Below the pieces are notes generated by a model. The model did no database searches. It saw nothing but the letters and a program-made list of their open reading frames with translations, and was not told the origin of the DNA. Of a stretch of 64,000 nucleotides of DNA, positions 37,589 to 49,855 are shown piece after piece (positions within the stretch are counted from its first letter, which is position 1; each line of letters starts with the position of its first letter). This stretch comes from Myxocyprinus asiaticus. Lineage: Eukaryota > Chordata > Actinopteri > Cypriniformes > Catostomidae. The stretch is taken from the NCBI RefSeq assembly GCF_019703515.2, contig NC_059373.1, positions 11,753,281 to 11,817,280 of the forward strand, given 5' to 3'. The position numbers and the translations under genes are program-made.

Positions 37589-37675
37589 GCTGTGGTTCAG
37601 TGGTAGGATTCATGCTTTTTATAGTAGAGGCAGAGTAGTGCTCAACTGATTAAGGCAGGTTCGAATCTGGACTGT
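37589..37675 (+). repeat. tRNA-Gly-like pseudogene or SINE head
   Basis: GTGGTTCAGTGGTAGGATTC closely resembles the 5' half of a tRNA-Gly. A box A (TGGTTCAGTGG, 37593-37603) and a box B (GGTTCGAATCT, 37658-37668) are 55 bp apart, suitable for RNA polymerase III. The anticodon stem is not intact and I see no clear CCA-side acceptor pairing, so it is not a functional tRNA. No SINE tail is obvious. Confidence 0.5.
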
Positions 37676-38066
37676 GACACAACGTGATACAGTATATCTA
37701 TTTCCATTTTCTCTACACAATAATTTCTAGTCCCGTCTTCACTTTGCTATCCAAGATGAAAAAAAAAGCATAATAATCTAATTTTTAATATATATTATCA
37801 AATATGTTTCTATATTGCATCTTTTCTAATATTTTATACAAAATTAAATAACTGAAAATTATTCGAACAGTATAATAATTTGAGTGAAAAGTTGTTGAAA
37901 CATTCTTCTTCATTTTATATCTACATTCTTCATAGTTTTTTTTTTCCAAAAATCCTAAAGCTTTTTTATTTCCTGTTTTAAATGAATAAAAAACAGACCT
38001 TGTAAATTGTACACACACACACACACACACACGCACACACACATACATACACACACACACACACAC

Positions 38067-38102
<36 letters not shown>

Positions 38103-38103
38103 A
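37676..38103. repeat. AT-rich spacer ending in an (AC)n-(AT)n-(GT)n microsatellite
   Basis: AC repeats run from 38011 to about 38067, then (AT) to 38078, then GT to 38102. The Tc1 derivative at 38104 is inserted at its edge. Confidence 0.9.
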
Positions 38104-39264
38104 CACTGGCGGACAAAAATTGGAAAAATGTACAGAATTTGCTGTTTCGGAAGGAAATTGGTATTTTAATTCAGCAAAGTGGCATTCAACTGATCACAAA
38201 GTATAGTCAGGACATTACTGATGTAAAAAACAGCACCATCACTATTTGAAAAAAGTCATTTTTGATCAAATCTAGACAGGCCCCATTTCCAGCAGCCTCC
38301 AACACCTTATCCTTGAGTAATCATGCTAAATTGCTAATTTGGTACTAGAAAATCTCTTGACATTATACCAAACACAGTTGAAAGCTGTTTGGTTCATTAA
38401 ATAAAGCTTCACATTGCCTTTGTGTTTGTTTTTGAGTTGCCACAGTGTGCAATAGACTGGCATGTCTTAAGGTCAATATTAGGTCAAAAATGGCAAAAAA
38501 GAAACAGCATTCTCTAGAAACTCATCAGTCAATCATTGAAGATTTCATACAAAGGTGTACACTTCAGTCTTCAAAGACAAAGGACAACTGGCTCTAACAA
38601 GGACAGAAAGAGATGTGGAAGGACAGATGTACAACTCAACAAGAGGATAAGTACATCAGAGTCTCTAGTTTGAGAAACAGACGCCTCACATGTCCTCAGC
38701 TGACAGCTTCATTGAATTCTACCCACTCAACACCAGTTTCATGTACAACAGTAAAGAGAAGACTCGGGGTGCAGGCCTTATGGGAAGAATTGCAAAGAAA
38801 AAGCCACTTTTGAAACAGAAAAACAAAAAGAAAAGGTTAGAGTGGGCAAAGAAACACAGACATTGGACAACAGATAATTGGAAAAGAGTGTTATGAATCT
38901 TAACCCCATTGAGCTTTTGTGGGATCATTAGATTGTAAGGTGCGTGAGAAGATCCTGACAAGACAGCCACATCTATGGCAAGTGCTACAGGAAGTGTGGG
39001 GTGAAATGTCACCTGAGTATCTGGGCAAACTGACAGCTAGAATGCCAAGAATCTGCAAGGCTGTCATTGCTACACGTGGAGGATTTTTGATGAGAACTCT
39101 TTGAAGTAGCTTAATTTTTTTTCAAATTGTAATAGTAAGTTCACGTTATTAATGTCCTGACTATACATTGTGATCAGTTGAATGCCACTTTGGTGAATAA
39201 AAGTACCAATTTCTTTCCATAAGAGCAAAAGTTGTACATTATTCCAAACTTTTGGCCACCAGTG
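38104..39264 (+). mobile_element. Internally deleted Tc1 element, copy 1
   Basis: Flanked by TA, with inverted ends of about 120 bp starting CACTGGCGGACAAAA on the left. The transposase remnant on plus (about 38494-39103) keeps the N-terminal DNA-binding part (KYIRVSSLRN, then KRLEWAKKHRHWTTDNWKRVL) and a C-terminal part (LLWD, then MPRICKAVIA). Everything from the first catalytic Asp to just before the final Glu region is deleted at one junction. Confidence 0.88.
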
Positions 39265-39605
39265 TATATATTATATAGCTTTAACATTTATATGAAAAAA
39301 ATTATGAGAGTAAAATTGAGCAAAATGTAAGTGCATGAAAGTAAAAACAAATCTTAAAAACGTAACAAATACCTTAACATTTAATAAAAAAAATTTTAAT
39401 CATAAAACTTTTTTATTTCCTGGTTTAAAAGGAAAAAAAACATATTTATCTATATTTCTATATTTACTTTTTAATTAATTTAATACTAATTGTATAAACA
39501 AAAATGAAATCTTATTCGTCTTCATTTTATCTGAACTTTTCCTTATTATTTTTAAATCATAAAATGTGTCAAAAAAAGGTGTTTAAATGCAAAAAACAGA
39601 TCTTG

Positions 39606-39669
<64 letters not shown>

Positions 39670-39810
39670 TATATTTTTGCATCTAGTCTACATATACAGT
39701 ATATGTAGAGATATTATTATATATGTATTTTAATTAAAGAGTTTTTTAATTAACGACTTTGCCAAGAGGAAAATGTGGCACAGTAAACAACATTTTCCCA
39801 ATAAATCTCA
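39265..39810. repeat. AT-rich stretch with (TA)n microsatellite
   Basis: TA repeats at 39611-39665. No gene is seen. Confidence 0.85.
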
Positions 39811-41730
39811 TTGTCAGAAATAAGTGCCATATATGTCATTCATTTTGAGGATTTAAGATACTACGACAGATTACTTCACCCTCCAGACACCCGATTTACT
39901 CTAAACCCAGAGTGCAAACATTTAGCAGGTCATAAGAGGAAATCATCTGGCATGATCTTCACAACACTAATGACCATATCTGACATGACCACCATATCTG
40001 GCAGCGGCCCAACAACCCTAGCACAAAAATTACCTCAGGGTCATGCTCCTGGCATAAAGAGTGGTGGGAGACTGAGCACCTGCATGCATGATCTCTACCT
40101 ATGCCAAGCTGAGGATTGGCAGAGCAGCTGGCACCAACTCAGAGAAGGAGAAGGTTGAAGTATAAACCAGCAAACATCATAAACAGGGCTGACTCAGGAT
40201 CCCAACCCAACCCCTGTCAGCCCCAAGACCACCCCGGAGTAAACATATGCTCACAAAGAACCTTGAACTAGTTTGGCCTAAAAGTTAGCGAGTATAACAC
40301 CTTCATAAGGAGGCAGTTGCAACTCAGAATGATATTAAATTCTGTTATCAGATTTTGTCATTTGAGCAGTGTCTATTGTTTGTATCTCTACTTGACAGTT
40401 TTCACCGCTTCTGTTGTAAAATTCTCTAATACAGACATAAAGATTACACACTACATTTATTCAAAAAAACAAAAAACATCTTATCATCAATGTCAGTTTT
40501 CATTTTGATTCAGTAATGTGAGAGTTATTTAATCAATGGTAATTTCACTTGGAGCCCGTACATTACCACGGCTATCTGCAGTCATTTGCAGGGTAGTAAT
40601 GAATACAACTCAGCCATCCAACATCTGTGCAGACATGCCTAAACCCTGTGGACTTTCTATGCTCAATTTAACACTGACAGAATCATATCTCTCTTTCTCT
40701 CGCACTCTTTCTCTCTACCTCCCTCTCTCTCTCTGTCTCTCTATTTGTAATTGGCTTTGTCACTAAGCACTCAAAATAACTAATCAGTGGACACATATAC
40801 ACAGATTGGCCACTGTTGAAGATTTTGGACTGTTTCCGTGACTTTAGTTAAACAGCTTTTAGTGGCGTAAACAGTTGCTAATGGGTTGGTGGATTAGGCG
40901 CAGGATGAGAGGGAAGGTTAACAGATTAGCCCCATCGTTTTGATTGATTATCAGCACACTGCTCTAATTAGAGTGATTATAAGGAGGCAGAGGCTAGTTG
41001 CAGAGGGGGACAGGTCTCTGTGAGGAGAAAGCAAAAGGTACATGGTGTATTTTTGCTCAAGGAGGTAGATATAGAGACAGCATTAATGAGGAAAATGTTA
41101 TGAAAGGTATGATTGTTATTCTTTTTAGAAGTGCTATTTGAAGAAATATTTGTTGTTGACATGGCCTATGTAATATTTCAAAATGGATGGATGGATAGAC
41201 GGAGAGACGGATGGTTACAGTGGTTCCTTTCTATAAGAGATACACAGGATGGATCATAAGAACAGATAATCAGAAGTGAGAATAATGAGCCTATAGAGGA
41301 ATTCACCAGCAAAGTTAACTTTCATTTTAGGAGTGGGCCCAGTTTTACTTAATAGTAAAAGTAGTAGTTGGCACTGAAGATCTTTTTCTCTTTGGTAAGT
41401 GCACACTGTTTCATCTGTGTCACATGTTCTGGCATAGCTTTCTCCCGGGTGGACAGAGGGGATGCTGGGAGCCTGGTGCGGCCATGGAAATGAGCCCCAT
41501 TCATCGCCGGCTCTGAGCATATGGCGTTGCTTTGTCCCCAGCTACTGAGGCAGAAGTGATGCAATTTGTTGGCATGTCCTGTCATTTCAGCAACTCCCCG
41601 GCCCTTCCACGGCCCTCATAAACAACAACAGAGCAGAGAGCAGGGCGGCCAGAGAGAGCAGGTCTCACACGCTTGCTCACACTGCTGCACTAATGACTGA
41701 GGCAAAGAGAACATGCAGCAGACATGGAAA

Positions 41731-41778
<48 letters not shown>

Positions 41779-41886
41779 TGCTCTCTCACTCGCTCAGTGT
41801 TTCAATGTACTTTCTTGGTATGTACAAATAATGATTCATTTGTATTATCAAAGTCATTATGAGGGAACAATAGTTAATATACATAC

Positions 41887-41920
<34 letters not shown>

Positions 41921-41922
41921 CA
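39811..41922. other. Gene-free stretch with candidate conserved segments and (CT)n
   Basis: The segments 39870-40160, 40540-40690, 40850-41000 and 41400-41640 are repeat-free and balanced; the last includes GGCCATGGAAATGAGCCCC. A (CT)n tract is at 41733-41775 and a short (TA)n precedes 41921. No splice-flanked coding frame is convincing. Confidence 0.35.
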
Positions 41923-43087
41923 CACTGGCGGCCAAAAGTTTGGAATAATGTACAGATTTTGCTCTTTTGGAAAGAAATTGGTACTTTTATTCACCAAAGT
42001 GGCATTCAGCTGATCACAATGTACAGACATTTTTAAACTACTTCAAAGAGTCCTCCACGTGCAGCAATGACAGCTTTGCAGATCCTTGGCATTCTAGCTG
42101 TTAGTTTGTCCAGATACTCAGGTGACATTTCACCTCACACTTCCTGTAGCACTTGCCATAGGTGTGGCTATCTTGTCAGGCACTTCTCATGCACCTTACA
42201 GTCTAGCTGATCCCACAAAAGCTCAAAGGGGTTAAGATCCATAACACTCTTTTCCAGTTATCTGTTGTCCAATGTCTGAGTTTCTTTGCCCACTCTAACC
42301 TTTTCTTTTTGTTTTTCTGTTTCACAAGTGGCTTTTTCTTTGCAATTTTTCCCATAAGGCCTGCACCCCTGAGTCTTCTCTTTACTGTTGTACATGAAAC
42401 TGGTGTTGAGCGGGAAGAATTCAATGAAGCTGTCAGCTGAGGACATGCGAGGCACCTATTTCTCAAACTAGAGACTCTGACGTACTTATCCTCTTGTTTA
42501 GTTGTACATCTGGGCCTTCCACATCTCTTTCTGTCCTTGTTAGAGCCAGTTGTCCTTTGTCTTTGAAGACTGTAATGTACACCTTTGTATGAATTCCATT
42601 TTTTTGTCAATTTCAAACATTGTATAGCATTCATTCCTCAAAACAATGACTGACTGATGAGTTTCTTGAGAAAGCGGTTTCTTTTTTGTTGTTGTTGCCA
42701 TTTTTGACCTAATATTGACCTTAAGACATGCCAGTCTATTGCATACTGTGGCAACTCAAAAACAAAGACAATGTTAAGCTTCATTTAATGAACCAAATAG
42801 CTTTCAACTGTGTTTGATATAATGGCAAGTGATTTTCTAGTACCAAATTAGCAATTTAGCATGATTACTCAAGGATAAAGTGTTGGAGTGATGGCTGCTG
42901 GAAATGGGGCCTGTCTAGATTTGATCAAAAATGACTTTTTTCAAATAGTGATGGTGCTGTTTTTTTACATCAGTAATGTCCTGACTATACTTCGTGATCA
43001 GTTGAATGCCACTTTGGTGAATTAAAGTATAATTTCCTTCCGAAACAGCAAAATCTGTACATTATTCCAAACTTCTGGCTGCCAGTG
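41923..43087 (-). mobile_element. Internally deleted Tc1 element, copy 2 (opposite orientation)
   Basis: Same family as 38104-39264, with ends CACTGGCGGCCAAAAG and TGGCTGCCAGTG next to TA. On the minus strand it keeps the same transposase pieces and shows the same deletion junction (TGGAAAAGAGTGTTATG then CTTAACCCC). It lies about 2.7 kb from copy 1 in inverted orientation. Confidence 0.88.
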
Positions 43088-43526
43088 TATACATATATTA
43101 TTGAATAATGTAATATAATATGCTGTTGAACTTAATATAAGCATGGCTGTATTTTGGATAATAAAATATTAAATATTTTATATTTATAAATATTGAAATT
43201 ATATATACTGTATACATTATATTAGTGTAAAAAGAATAGTTAAAAATAACAAAATGCTGTAACAAAAATATTACAGTATACTCAACAAACCCGTATGAAT
43301 TTACAGTATGTTGAGTACAATATACAGTATGTTGACAATAAGTAGACGAGGGGCAAGGCAGATTTCTCGCATATGATGGTAGGCAAAATTCTGTATAATA
43401 ATTTTGTAGGTATCTAAACAATTCATATAATTATGCTTCATTTGTTTCAGAATTTACTTTAGTCAGCAAGTTTGCAGTACTGTTTTCTCTCTCTGTACAC
43501 TCCATCTCTCTGTGTTCACCTATGTA
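43088..43526. other. AT-rich gene-free spacer
   Basis: Repeated TACAGTATGTTGA-like motifs around 43290-43340. No gene is seen. Confidence 0.4.
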
Positions 43527-44626
43527 CACTGCCTGGCCAAAATAAAAGTTGCAGTTTGGATTTAAATAAGCAGATACTTAAGATCCAATGATTGGATCAT
43601 TATTGTAGTGATTACTATGTTTCAGCTGTCAAAAATTCTTTTAACTCTAACTGATGCAGTTTGTGGCTTCTCATTTCTTAAACAACCATGTCGGAAGACA
43701 TATCCTGTGGTCGTGGAAAAGATGTTACTGTGTTTCAGAAGGGGCAAATTATTGGCCTGCATCAAGCAAAGAAAACAACTAAGGAGATTGCTGAAATCAC
43801 TGGAATTGAGTTAAGAACTGTCCAATGCATTATTAAAACCTGGAAGGATAGTGGTGAACCATCAGCTTCGCTGAAGAAATGTGGTCGGAAAATAATCTTG
43901 AATGATCTTGATCGGAGATCACTAAAATACTTGGTGAAGTCACATCGTAAAAAATCGACATGAACTCATGGCTATGTTTAATAGTGAAAGTAAGAGCATT
44001 TCCACATGCACAATGTGACGAGAACTTACAAGACTGCGACTAAACAGCTGTGTGGCCACAAGAAAGCCACTTGTTAATGAGGCTAATCAGACAAAAATGA
44101 CTTCAATTTGCTAGGGAGCATACAGATTGGACTGTGGAGCAATGGAAAAAGGTCATGTGGTCTGATGAGTCCGGATTTACCCTATTCCAAAGCGATGAGC
44201 ACGTCAGGATAAGAAGGGAAGCGCATGAAGCGATGCACCCGTCATGCATAGTGCCCACTGTACAAGCCTCTGGAGGCAGTGTTATGATCTGGGGTTGCTT
44301 CAATTGGTCAGGTCTAAACTCCGCAATGTTATGCGGCAATAAAATGAAGTTAGCTGACTACCTGAATGTACTGAATGACCAGGTTATCCCATCAATGGAT
44401 GAGGAATCATTTTCACACATGAATTGGCCACCACAGAGTCCTGAACTTAACTCCACTGAAAGTCTTTGGGATGTGCTGGAGAAAACTTTACGGAGTGGTT
44501 CGACTCTCCCGTCATCAATACAAAATCTCGGCCAAAAATTAATGCCACTCTGGATGGAAATAAATGTTGTGACATTACATAAAGTTGTCAAAATAATGCC
44601 ACAACGAATGTTCACCGTAATCAAAG
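43527..44626 (+). mobile_element. Third Tc1-like element, 3' end missing
   Basis: The left end CACTGCCTGGCCAAAATAAA follows TA. No matching inverted right end is present: homology stops at about 44626 where a family-A-related palindrome starts. The element is unlike the two Tc1 types nearby. Confidence 0.8.
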
Positions 44627-44640
44627 CCCCCTTGAAATGA
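43688..44640 (+). pseudogene. Broken Tc1-like transposase of the third family
   Basis: The frame from ATG 43688 carries the helix-turn-helix region (KGQIIGLHQAKKTTKEIAEI, TVQCIIKTW) to 43963. The next part is shifted (about 43960-44133). From 44134 a long frame has WSDESGF (first catalytic Asp), GGSVMIWGCF and SPELNSTESLWD (final Glu). The block with the second catalytic Asp, normally DNA-or DND-PKH-like, is missing by internal deletion between about 44390 and 44430. It cannot be active. Confidence 0.85.
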
Positions 44641-44826
44641 AAATTCTGTCATCATTTACTCACCCTCATGTTGTTCCAAACCCATACAAACACAAAAGGA
44701 GATGTTAAGCATAATGTGCTTAGCTTCTCTTCAGTCACCATTTACTTTCATTGTTTGGAGAAAAAGTATGTGTAATAAATAATGCAAATAAATAACACAT
44801 CATTTTTGAGTGAACTATCCCTTTAA
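44627..44826. mobile_element. Palindromic MITE-like element related to family A, one side
   Basis: TGAAAATTCTGTCATCATTT and ACTCACCCTCATGTTGTTCC on the left, then CACCATTTACTTTCATTG, with the right end GAGTGAACTATCCCTTTAA. The central palindrome is collapsed. Confidence 0.75.
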
Positions 44827-45831
44827 ATGTATGTTTCAATAAGCTGCGTTGTGTGAAAATAGAAAATTACATTTGCTTTATTCGCTGTCAGCCGTTGACC
44901 CCAAGCTGTCAGTGATCTGATTAGCATCATAAAAACTCTGTGAAAGACTGTGCGAATCATCTTTGTGGATTACGGCTGATGCTTTGTGAGACATTAAATC
45001 CACTTTGTGCCATTATTGTGGGATGTTTGCTAGTTGACTTCACCTTCTGGTGAGATCTTTAACGCTGGAGAAAGTCTCCTGAGACATGGGGAATAAAAGA
45101 GTGGCCCCCCTGCTTAGCTCTGGTGTCTGAATGGGGCATGCTGGGAAACGTCACATATAAATTAAATTACATCTGCTTCTGTGCACTGTGGTGCCTCTTA
45201 AACAGTTGTAACTTCCACAGAGAAGGGAAAATCAAAAATAAGTTTGGGAAAATGTTTGTATCTTTCTCACACTCTATTCATCCATCTCTGTGTATTTTTA
45301 TCTATATGTGTACACACAGATATTAATACAGAGAGAGAGAGAGAGCAGTCTTGACAGGCATTTGTCATTTTTAAAGATTGAAGGAAAAGACCTGTGGTGT
45401 CTGAAATCATCTCAGGGCAGTGAGCGAGGAACAAGACGTGTTCTGGGAGAGATTGATGGCTTTGCTTTTGTGCTCGGAAACGTCCCGCAGCTGCCACGAC
45501 AACCATCCATGTGACACCACAGTGACAAAGAGTCAATCAGTGTGTCATTTTTCAGGGTCACTGACTGACAGGGTAGAATCTGACCACCAGCCTGCACACA
45601 CATCTGGAGAGAGGACATGAGAGGGAAAATAAAAACTTCTTGCTGTGCGGTTTATCACCTTATCTAGCCTCGAGTCAGAATCAAAATCACAGTCGGAGTC
45701 GAGAGAATTGTAAACAGATTTGTAATCAGATAAAGATTTAAAATCAGATTGGGAATTAGAATAAGAATCAGAATCAGACTGGAAAGTTGGAATAATTAGA
45801 ATATTGTCATATTATTTATATTATAATCATA
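44827..45831. other. Gene-free stretch with candidate conserved segment
   Basis: 44870-45200 is balanced, repeat-free and contains TGATCTGATTAGCATCA; 45400-45640 is similar. No coding exon is supported. A run of AGAATCAGAATCAG-type purine repeats follows near 45670-45780. Confidence 0.35.
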
Positions 45832-46281
45832 TTAAAGGGATAGTTCACCCAAAAATTTAAATTCTCTCATGATTTACTCACCCTCATGCCATCCTAGATG
45901 TATGACTTTCTTCAGCAGTACACAAAAGAAGATTTTTAGAAGAATATTTCAGCTCTGTTGGTCCTTACAATACAAGTGAATGGGTACCAAAATTTTGAAA
46001 CTCCAAAAGCACATACAGGCAGCATAAAAGCAATCCATTCGATTTCAGCGGTTAAATCCATGTCTTCTAAAGTGATATGATAGGTGTGGGTGAGAAACAG
46101 ATCAATTTAAAGTTATTTTTTACTATAAATCTCCACTTTCACTTTCACATTCTTCTTCTTTAGTTCTGGCCATATGCATGAAAAAATGCACCTACTGGGC
46201 AGGGAGGAGAATTTATGGTAAAAGATGACCGTGAGTAAATGATGAGAGAATTTTCTTTTTTGGGTGAACTATGCCTTTGAT
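45832..46281. mobile_element. Palindromic MITE-like element (family A), copy 3
   Basis: The ends TTAAAGGGATAGTTCACCC and GGGTGAACTATGCCTTTGA are inverted. The left arm is full, with CAATACAAGTGAATGG; the right arm is shortened by an internal deletion. Confidence 0.85.
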
Positions 46282-46353
46282 ACATGATTATTAATAATAC
46301 ATCAGTGTGAACACAATGTATTGCAAAAACAAACAAACACATACAGTACTGTA

Positions 46354-46630
46354 CAGTGGCCCCACATGAATTTGGACACTTATTGCAAGTCACATTTAAA
46401 ACTGTATTAATATCATTGTATTATATAACAAAATATCAAATGAGGTTGCATTTATTTTAAAGACATATAGCACAAACAAAACTTTGCGGAACATGTCCAG
46501 AGTTAATGTAATCAACTACACCTGTGGACACTGGAGGGTAACTTCATACGTCCACTAGAAATTATTTTGAGACCTGCTGGTTAAAAGTAATTGCTAAGAA
46601 AAATGATGTAAATACTTTTTGGGGCCACTT
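46354..46630. mobile_element. Tc1-type MITE (CAGTGSCCCC family), copy 2
   Basis: The ends CAGTGGCCCC and GGGGCCACT are inverted and next to TA. 277 bp with no coding capacity. It shares the interior with 24775-25190. Confidence 0.75.
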
Positions 46631-47648
46631 TAAACACACAAATTATATGATTCCTCTCCAGTTTCTCTCCAAATCCTGATTTACTGTAAATGCAACGAGA
46701 CTATACAGTATAATTTGTACACTTGCATTTCCATCCCCATTTAAATATGAAACAATAAAAAAATAAACAAACAAGTTGATGTACACCAGAAAGCTGTGCC
46801 ATTTGAATGTGTATATTTAGAAGTGATAGATTTATGACAGATACACACACAATGTAAATGAAACTTGTCCCAATGCGAAGACTGACATCATATACAGTAA
46901 GCTAAATCTCTAAAATACCCTTCATCGTCCTGTCTTCTCATCCCTCATCATTCTGTTCCCACCCTGTGCCATATCCGAAACAGAATTTCTAGAAGAGAGG
47001 TGACATTTAAATCATACGGAAAGAGACATTCTCATTTGATTAATGGAGTCCTAGTGTGACTCTTTTGTATATTAATCAACAAATAGCCTGACCTCATCAG
47101 ATGCAGTCTGAGTTCATTCTCAATCAAAGGGGCTGCCCTTTGGGGTCTGGACCTGTCAGCCAACATGGAGATGGGTGTAAACAGCCATAGCTTTAGTAAT
47201 TCATACCAATTAGTTCTCAGAAAATAATAATCTGCGCTCATTTTGCCATCTCCATTGTGGGGTTTTCATGCCTATATTGTGGCTATGAACATTTTAAATA
47301 GGTCGAACCATGGAGAATGTTTCCATTATTGTACAAAGAAAGAAGATTTAGAACAAAGCCTGAGAGAGTTATTGAATTTTAGTGGCACCTAATAATTCAG
47401 AGGCACTTACTAAATATTGTATATAAAGAAGTGTCTCCTTCTCCTCGTTATTAAAAGGTATAACTGAAAATCAATGGCTGGCTGTTCAGAGATTAGTATG
47501 ACCTTTCACTATGCCTGGAAATAACTTGTTCTGTGAAACTCTGAGTCCGTCATCAGTCAAATGTACTGTCAATCTTATTTACCTTCATCAGCTCTGTGTT
47601 ACTCAAATGAAACATCAGTTTAGGCCCGGTAAGGTCTAAATATATGCT
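46631..47648. other. Gene-free stretch
   Basis: 47085-47260 is balanced and repeat-free (GGGGCTGCCCTTTGGGGTC), a conserved-element candidate. The remainder is AT-rich. Confidence 0.35.
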
Positions 47649-47656
47649 CTCTATGG

Positions 47657-47947
47657 CAGTGGTTCTCGACCTTTATGACTCCAAGGCCCCCCACTGTCCA
47701 AGACAATATTTGAAGGATTAATTTGAATTAATCATGGGAAATTTTTTATTCTAGAAGTTTCACAAAGAGTCTGTTTATAATTTGTGGGCATACATCTTAC
47801 AGTATTTTTAGCATTTTAATTAAGTTGGATTATTTTAATTATTTTAATATTTCTTATTTTAAAAATCATTTTAAGTAATCTTGAGGCCCGCTTGGAAATG
47901 TGCTGGGGCCCCCTAGTGGGTCCCGGCCCCCTGGTTGAGAACCACTG
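47657..47947. mobile_element. hAT-type MITE (CAGTGGTTCTC ends)
   Basis: The ends CAGTGGTTCTCGACC and GGTTGAGAACCACTG are inverted. Flanks CTCTATGG (47649-47656) and CTCGATGG (47948-47955) agree at seven of eight positions. The CAGTGGTTCTCAA terminus is that of Charlie-like hAT elements. Confidence 0.85.
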
Positions 47948-47955
47948 CTCGATGG

Positions 47956-49235
47956 TATATATTTGCGTACAGTGGAGTTGATTTGTGAAAATGACCATAT
48001 TTTGCATTTTTCTTATTCAATACATTCTAAATTATATTATCAGCAAAATTAGTACTATAATAAATAATACATGAATTTTATTATTTCTTAGTATTTGCTA
48101 TGTCACCCTTTAAAAGCATGCACTCAACCTGGCATGGACTTTCACAAGTTTGTACAAAACATGACAATGTTTTTTTTCCCAGCATGATTTGGAAAATGAA
48201 AGCAATGAAAGCAATGAAATCTCACCTTTTGTACAAAAGTGTTAACATGGTCAGTGTCACAGATTTTACATTTTTCTTCATTGAATGTCATAAAATTTCT
48301 TTGGGTTATTATTTATTTATTTTTTCAAAATCTTTAAACTGTTTATGTTTAAATTAGATTTTGAATCCCACTCTATACTTTCAAATATAATCATATAATT
48401 TATTCGCCATTTATATCTAAAATTAATTATAAGGCCTATGCTGTAATGAAGTCACAAACAAATATTATCTCCAACTTACAGAGCACGGAACTGGACTGTA
48501 GCACCACCACATGGTATGAAATATGATTGCCATCATATTGTCTATTGAAGCCATAAAGATATGATATCACTAAGCTGAAAACTGCTTACGCAACATCTGA
48601 TCTCTAAATTCGACTATAAAGCTAATGCTGAAGAATGCTGTGACTCCAAAACACCTCTTACTCTTCAGTTAAACCAAAAGGCCCAATGTAGAACTACTTA
48701 TTAGAAACACCTGGTTTACTCCAACTTTACTCATCACATAAAGGTAAGTGGTACGACTACTCTGCTTACATTTAAGAAGATAATAGATACGTTTTCGAAT
48801 TCTATTGCATGACATTTTATCAAAAACTTTAATGAGAATAAACTGTCACGTAGCCACAGGGGACAGTTGAAGGACCCACAGCCTTTATCTTTTAAATTAT
48901 TGTATTGATTTTCCATGTCCACATGGATGCCGTCTGATTCATCCTTCTCTAATTTGCTGGATTGATTTCTCGTGGTCAGTCATTTGACTCTGAATAACAT
49001 CACCTCATTGAGGATAATCCTGTTTTAAAAATCTCATTTACATTTATGGAATTGCCAAAATGTATTGATTCAATTTTCAAGCTTAAGTAAATAATATCTA
49101 GTAAATGTCAACCATCAAACTCTCATTTTGTCATTAGTATACTAGTATATTGGCTGATTTTATTTGACTTCTTGCACTTTTGGGATATCAAGCACTTTTG
49201 GTTCTGCATGTGAACTGTTATGCATCATCAAAAAC
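47956..49235. other. Gene-free AT-rich stretch
   Basis: No coding signal or recognised repeat. Confidence 0.4.
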
Positions 49236-49855
49236 TTAAAGGGTTCAATACAAGTTAAGCTCAACAGCATTTGTGGCATAATATTAATTGTCACAAAAGT
49301 CCCTCCTTTTCTTCAAAAAAAGCAAAAATCAAGGTTACAGCGAGGCACTTACAAGTGAATGTGGCCAATTTCTGGAGGGTTTAAAGGCAGAAATGTGATG
49401 CTTATCATTTTATAAAATCACTTAAATTAATTCTTCTGTTAAAACTCATGTAGGCTATTATTTGAAATGTAAAGTTGTTTAAATCGACATTTTTACAGTC
49501 ATTTTAGGGTTTTAGAGTTTGCTGACATTGCAACGTCATGGCAACGAAGTTGTAAAATTGGCTATAACTTCACACAGAAAAGGTTAGTAAGTGATTTTAT
49601 CACTGTAAAATCATGTTTCCATGCATATTGTTTATGTCTTGTGGCTATACTTTTGAAAAAGTGAGTATTTTAACATTCAAAAATTGACCCCCATTCACTT
49701 CCATTGTAAGTGCCTCACTGAAACCCAGATTTTTGCTTTTATTTGTTTTTAAGAAATGGAGGGACGAGTCAAAATATATTTTTGTGGTAATCAATATTAT
49801 GCCACAAATGCTGTTGATTGAGCTAAACATGTATTGAAACCGGAATATTACTTTG
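49236..49855. mobile_element. Palindromic element (family B), full-length copy
   Basis: Begins TTAAAGGGTTCAATACAAG and ends with the inverse, GTATTGAAACCGGAATATTA. Both arms carry the GTGAGGCACTTACA / TGTAAGTGCCTCAC pair and the TGTGGCATAATATTAAT motif. Confidence 0.85.

Noticed and set aside
40683..40745. CT-rich tract as a splice polypyrimidine region of an exon
   Set aside because: No coding frame with partner splice sites follows; it reads as a simple repeat.
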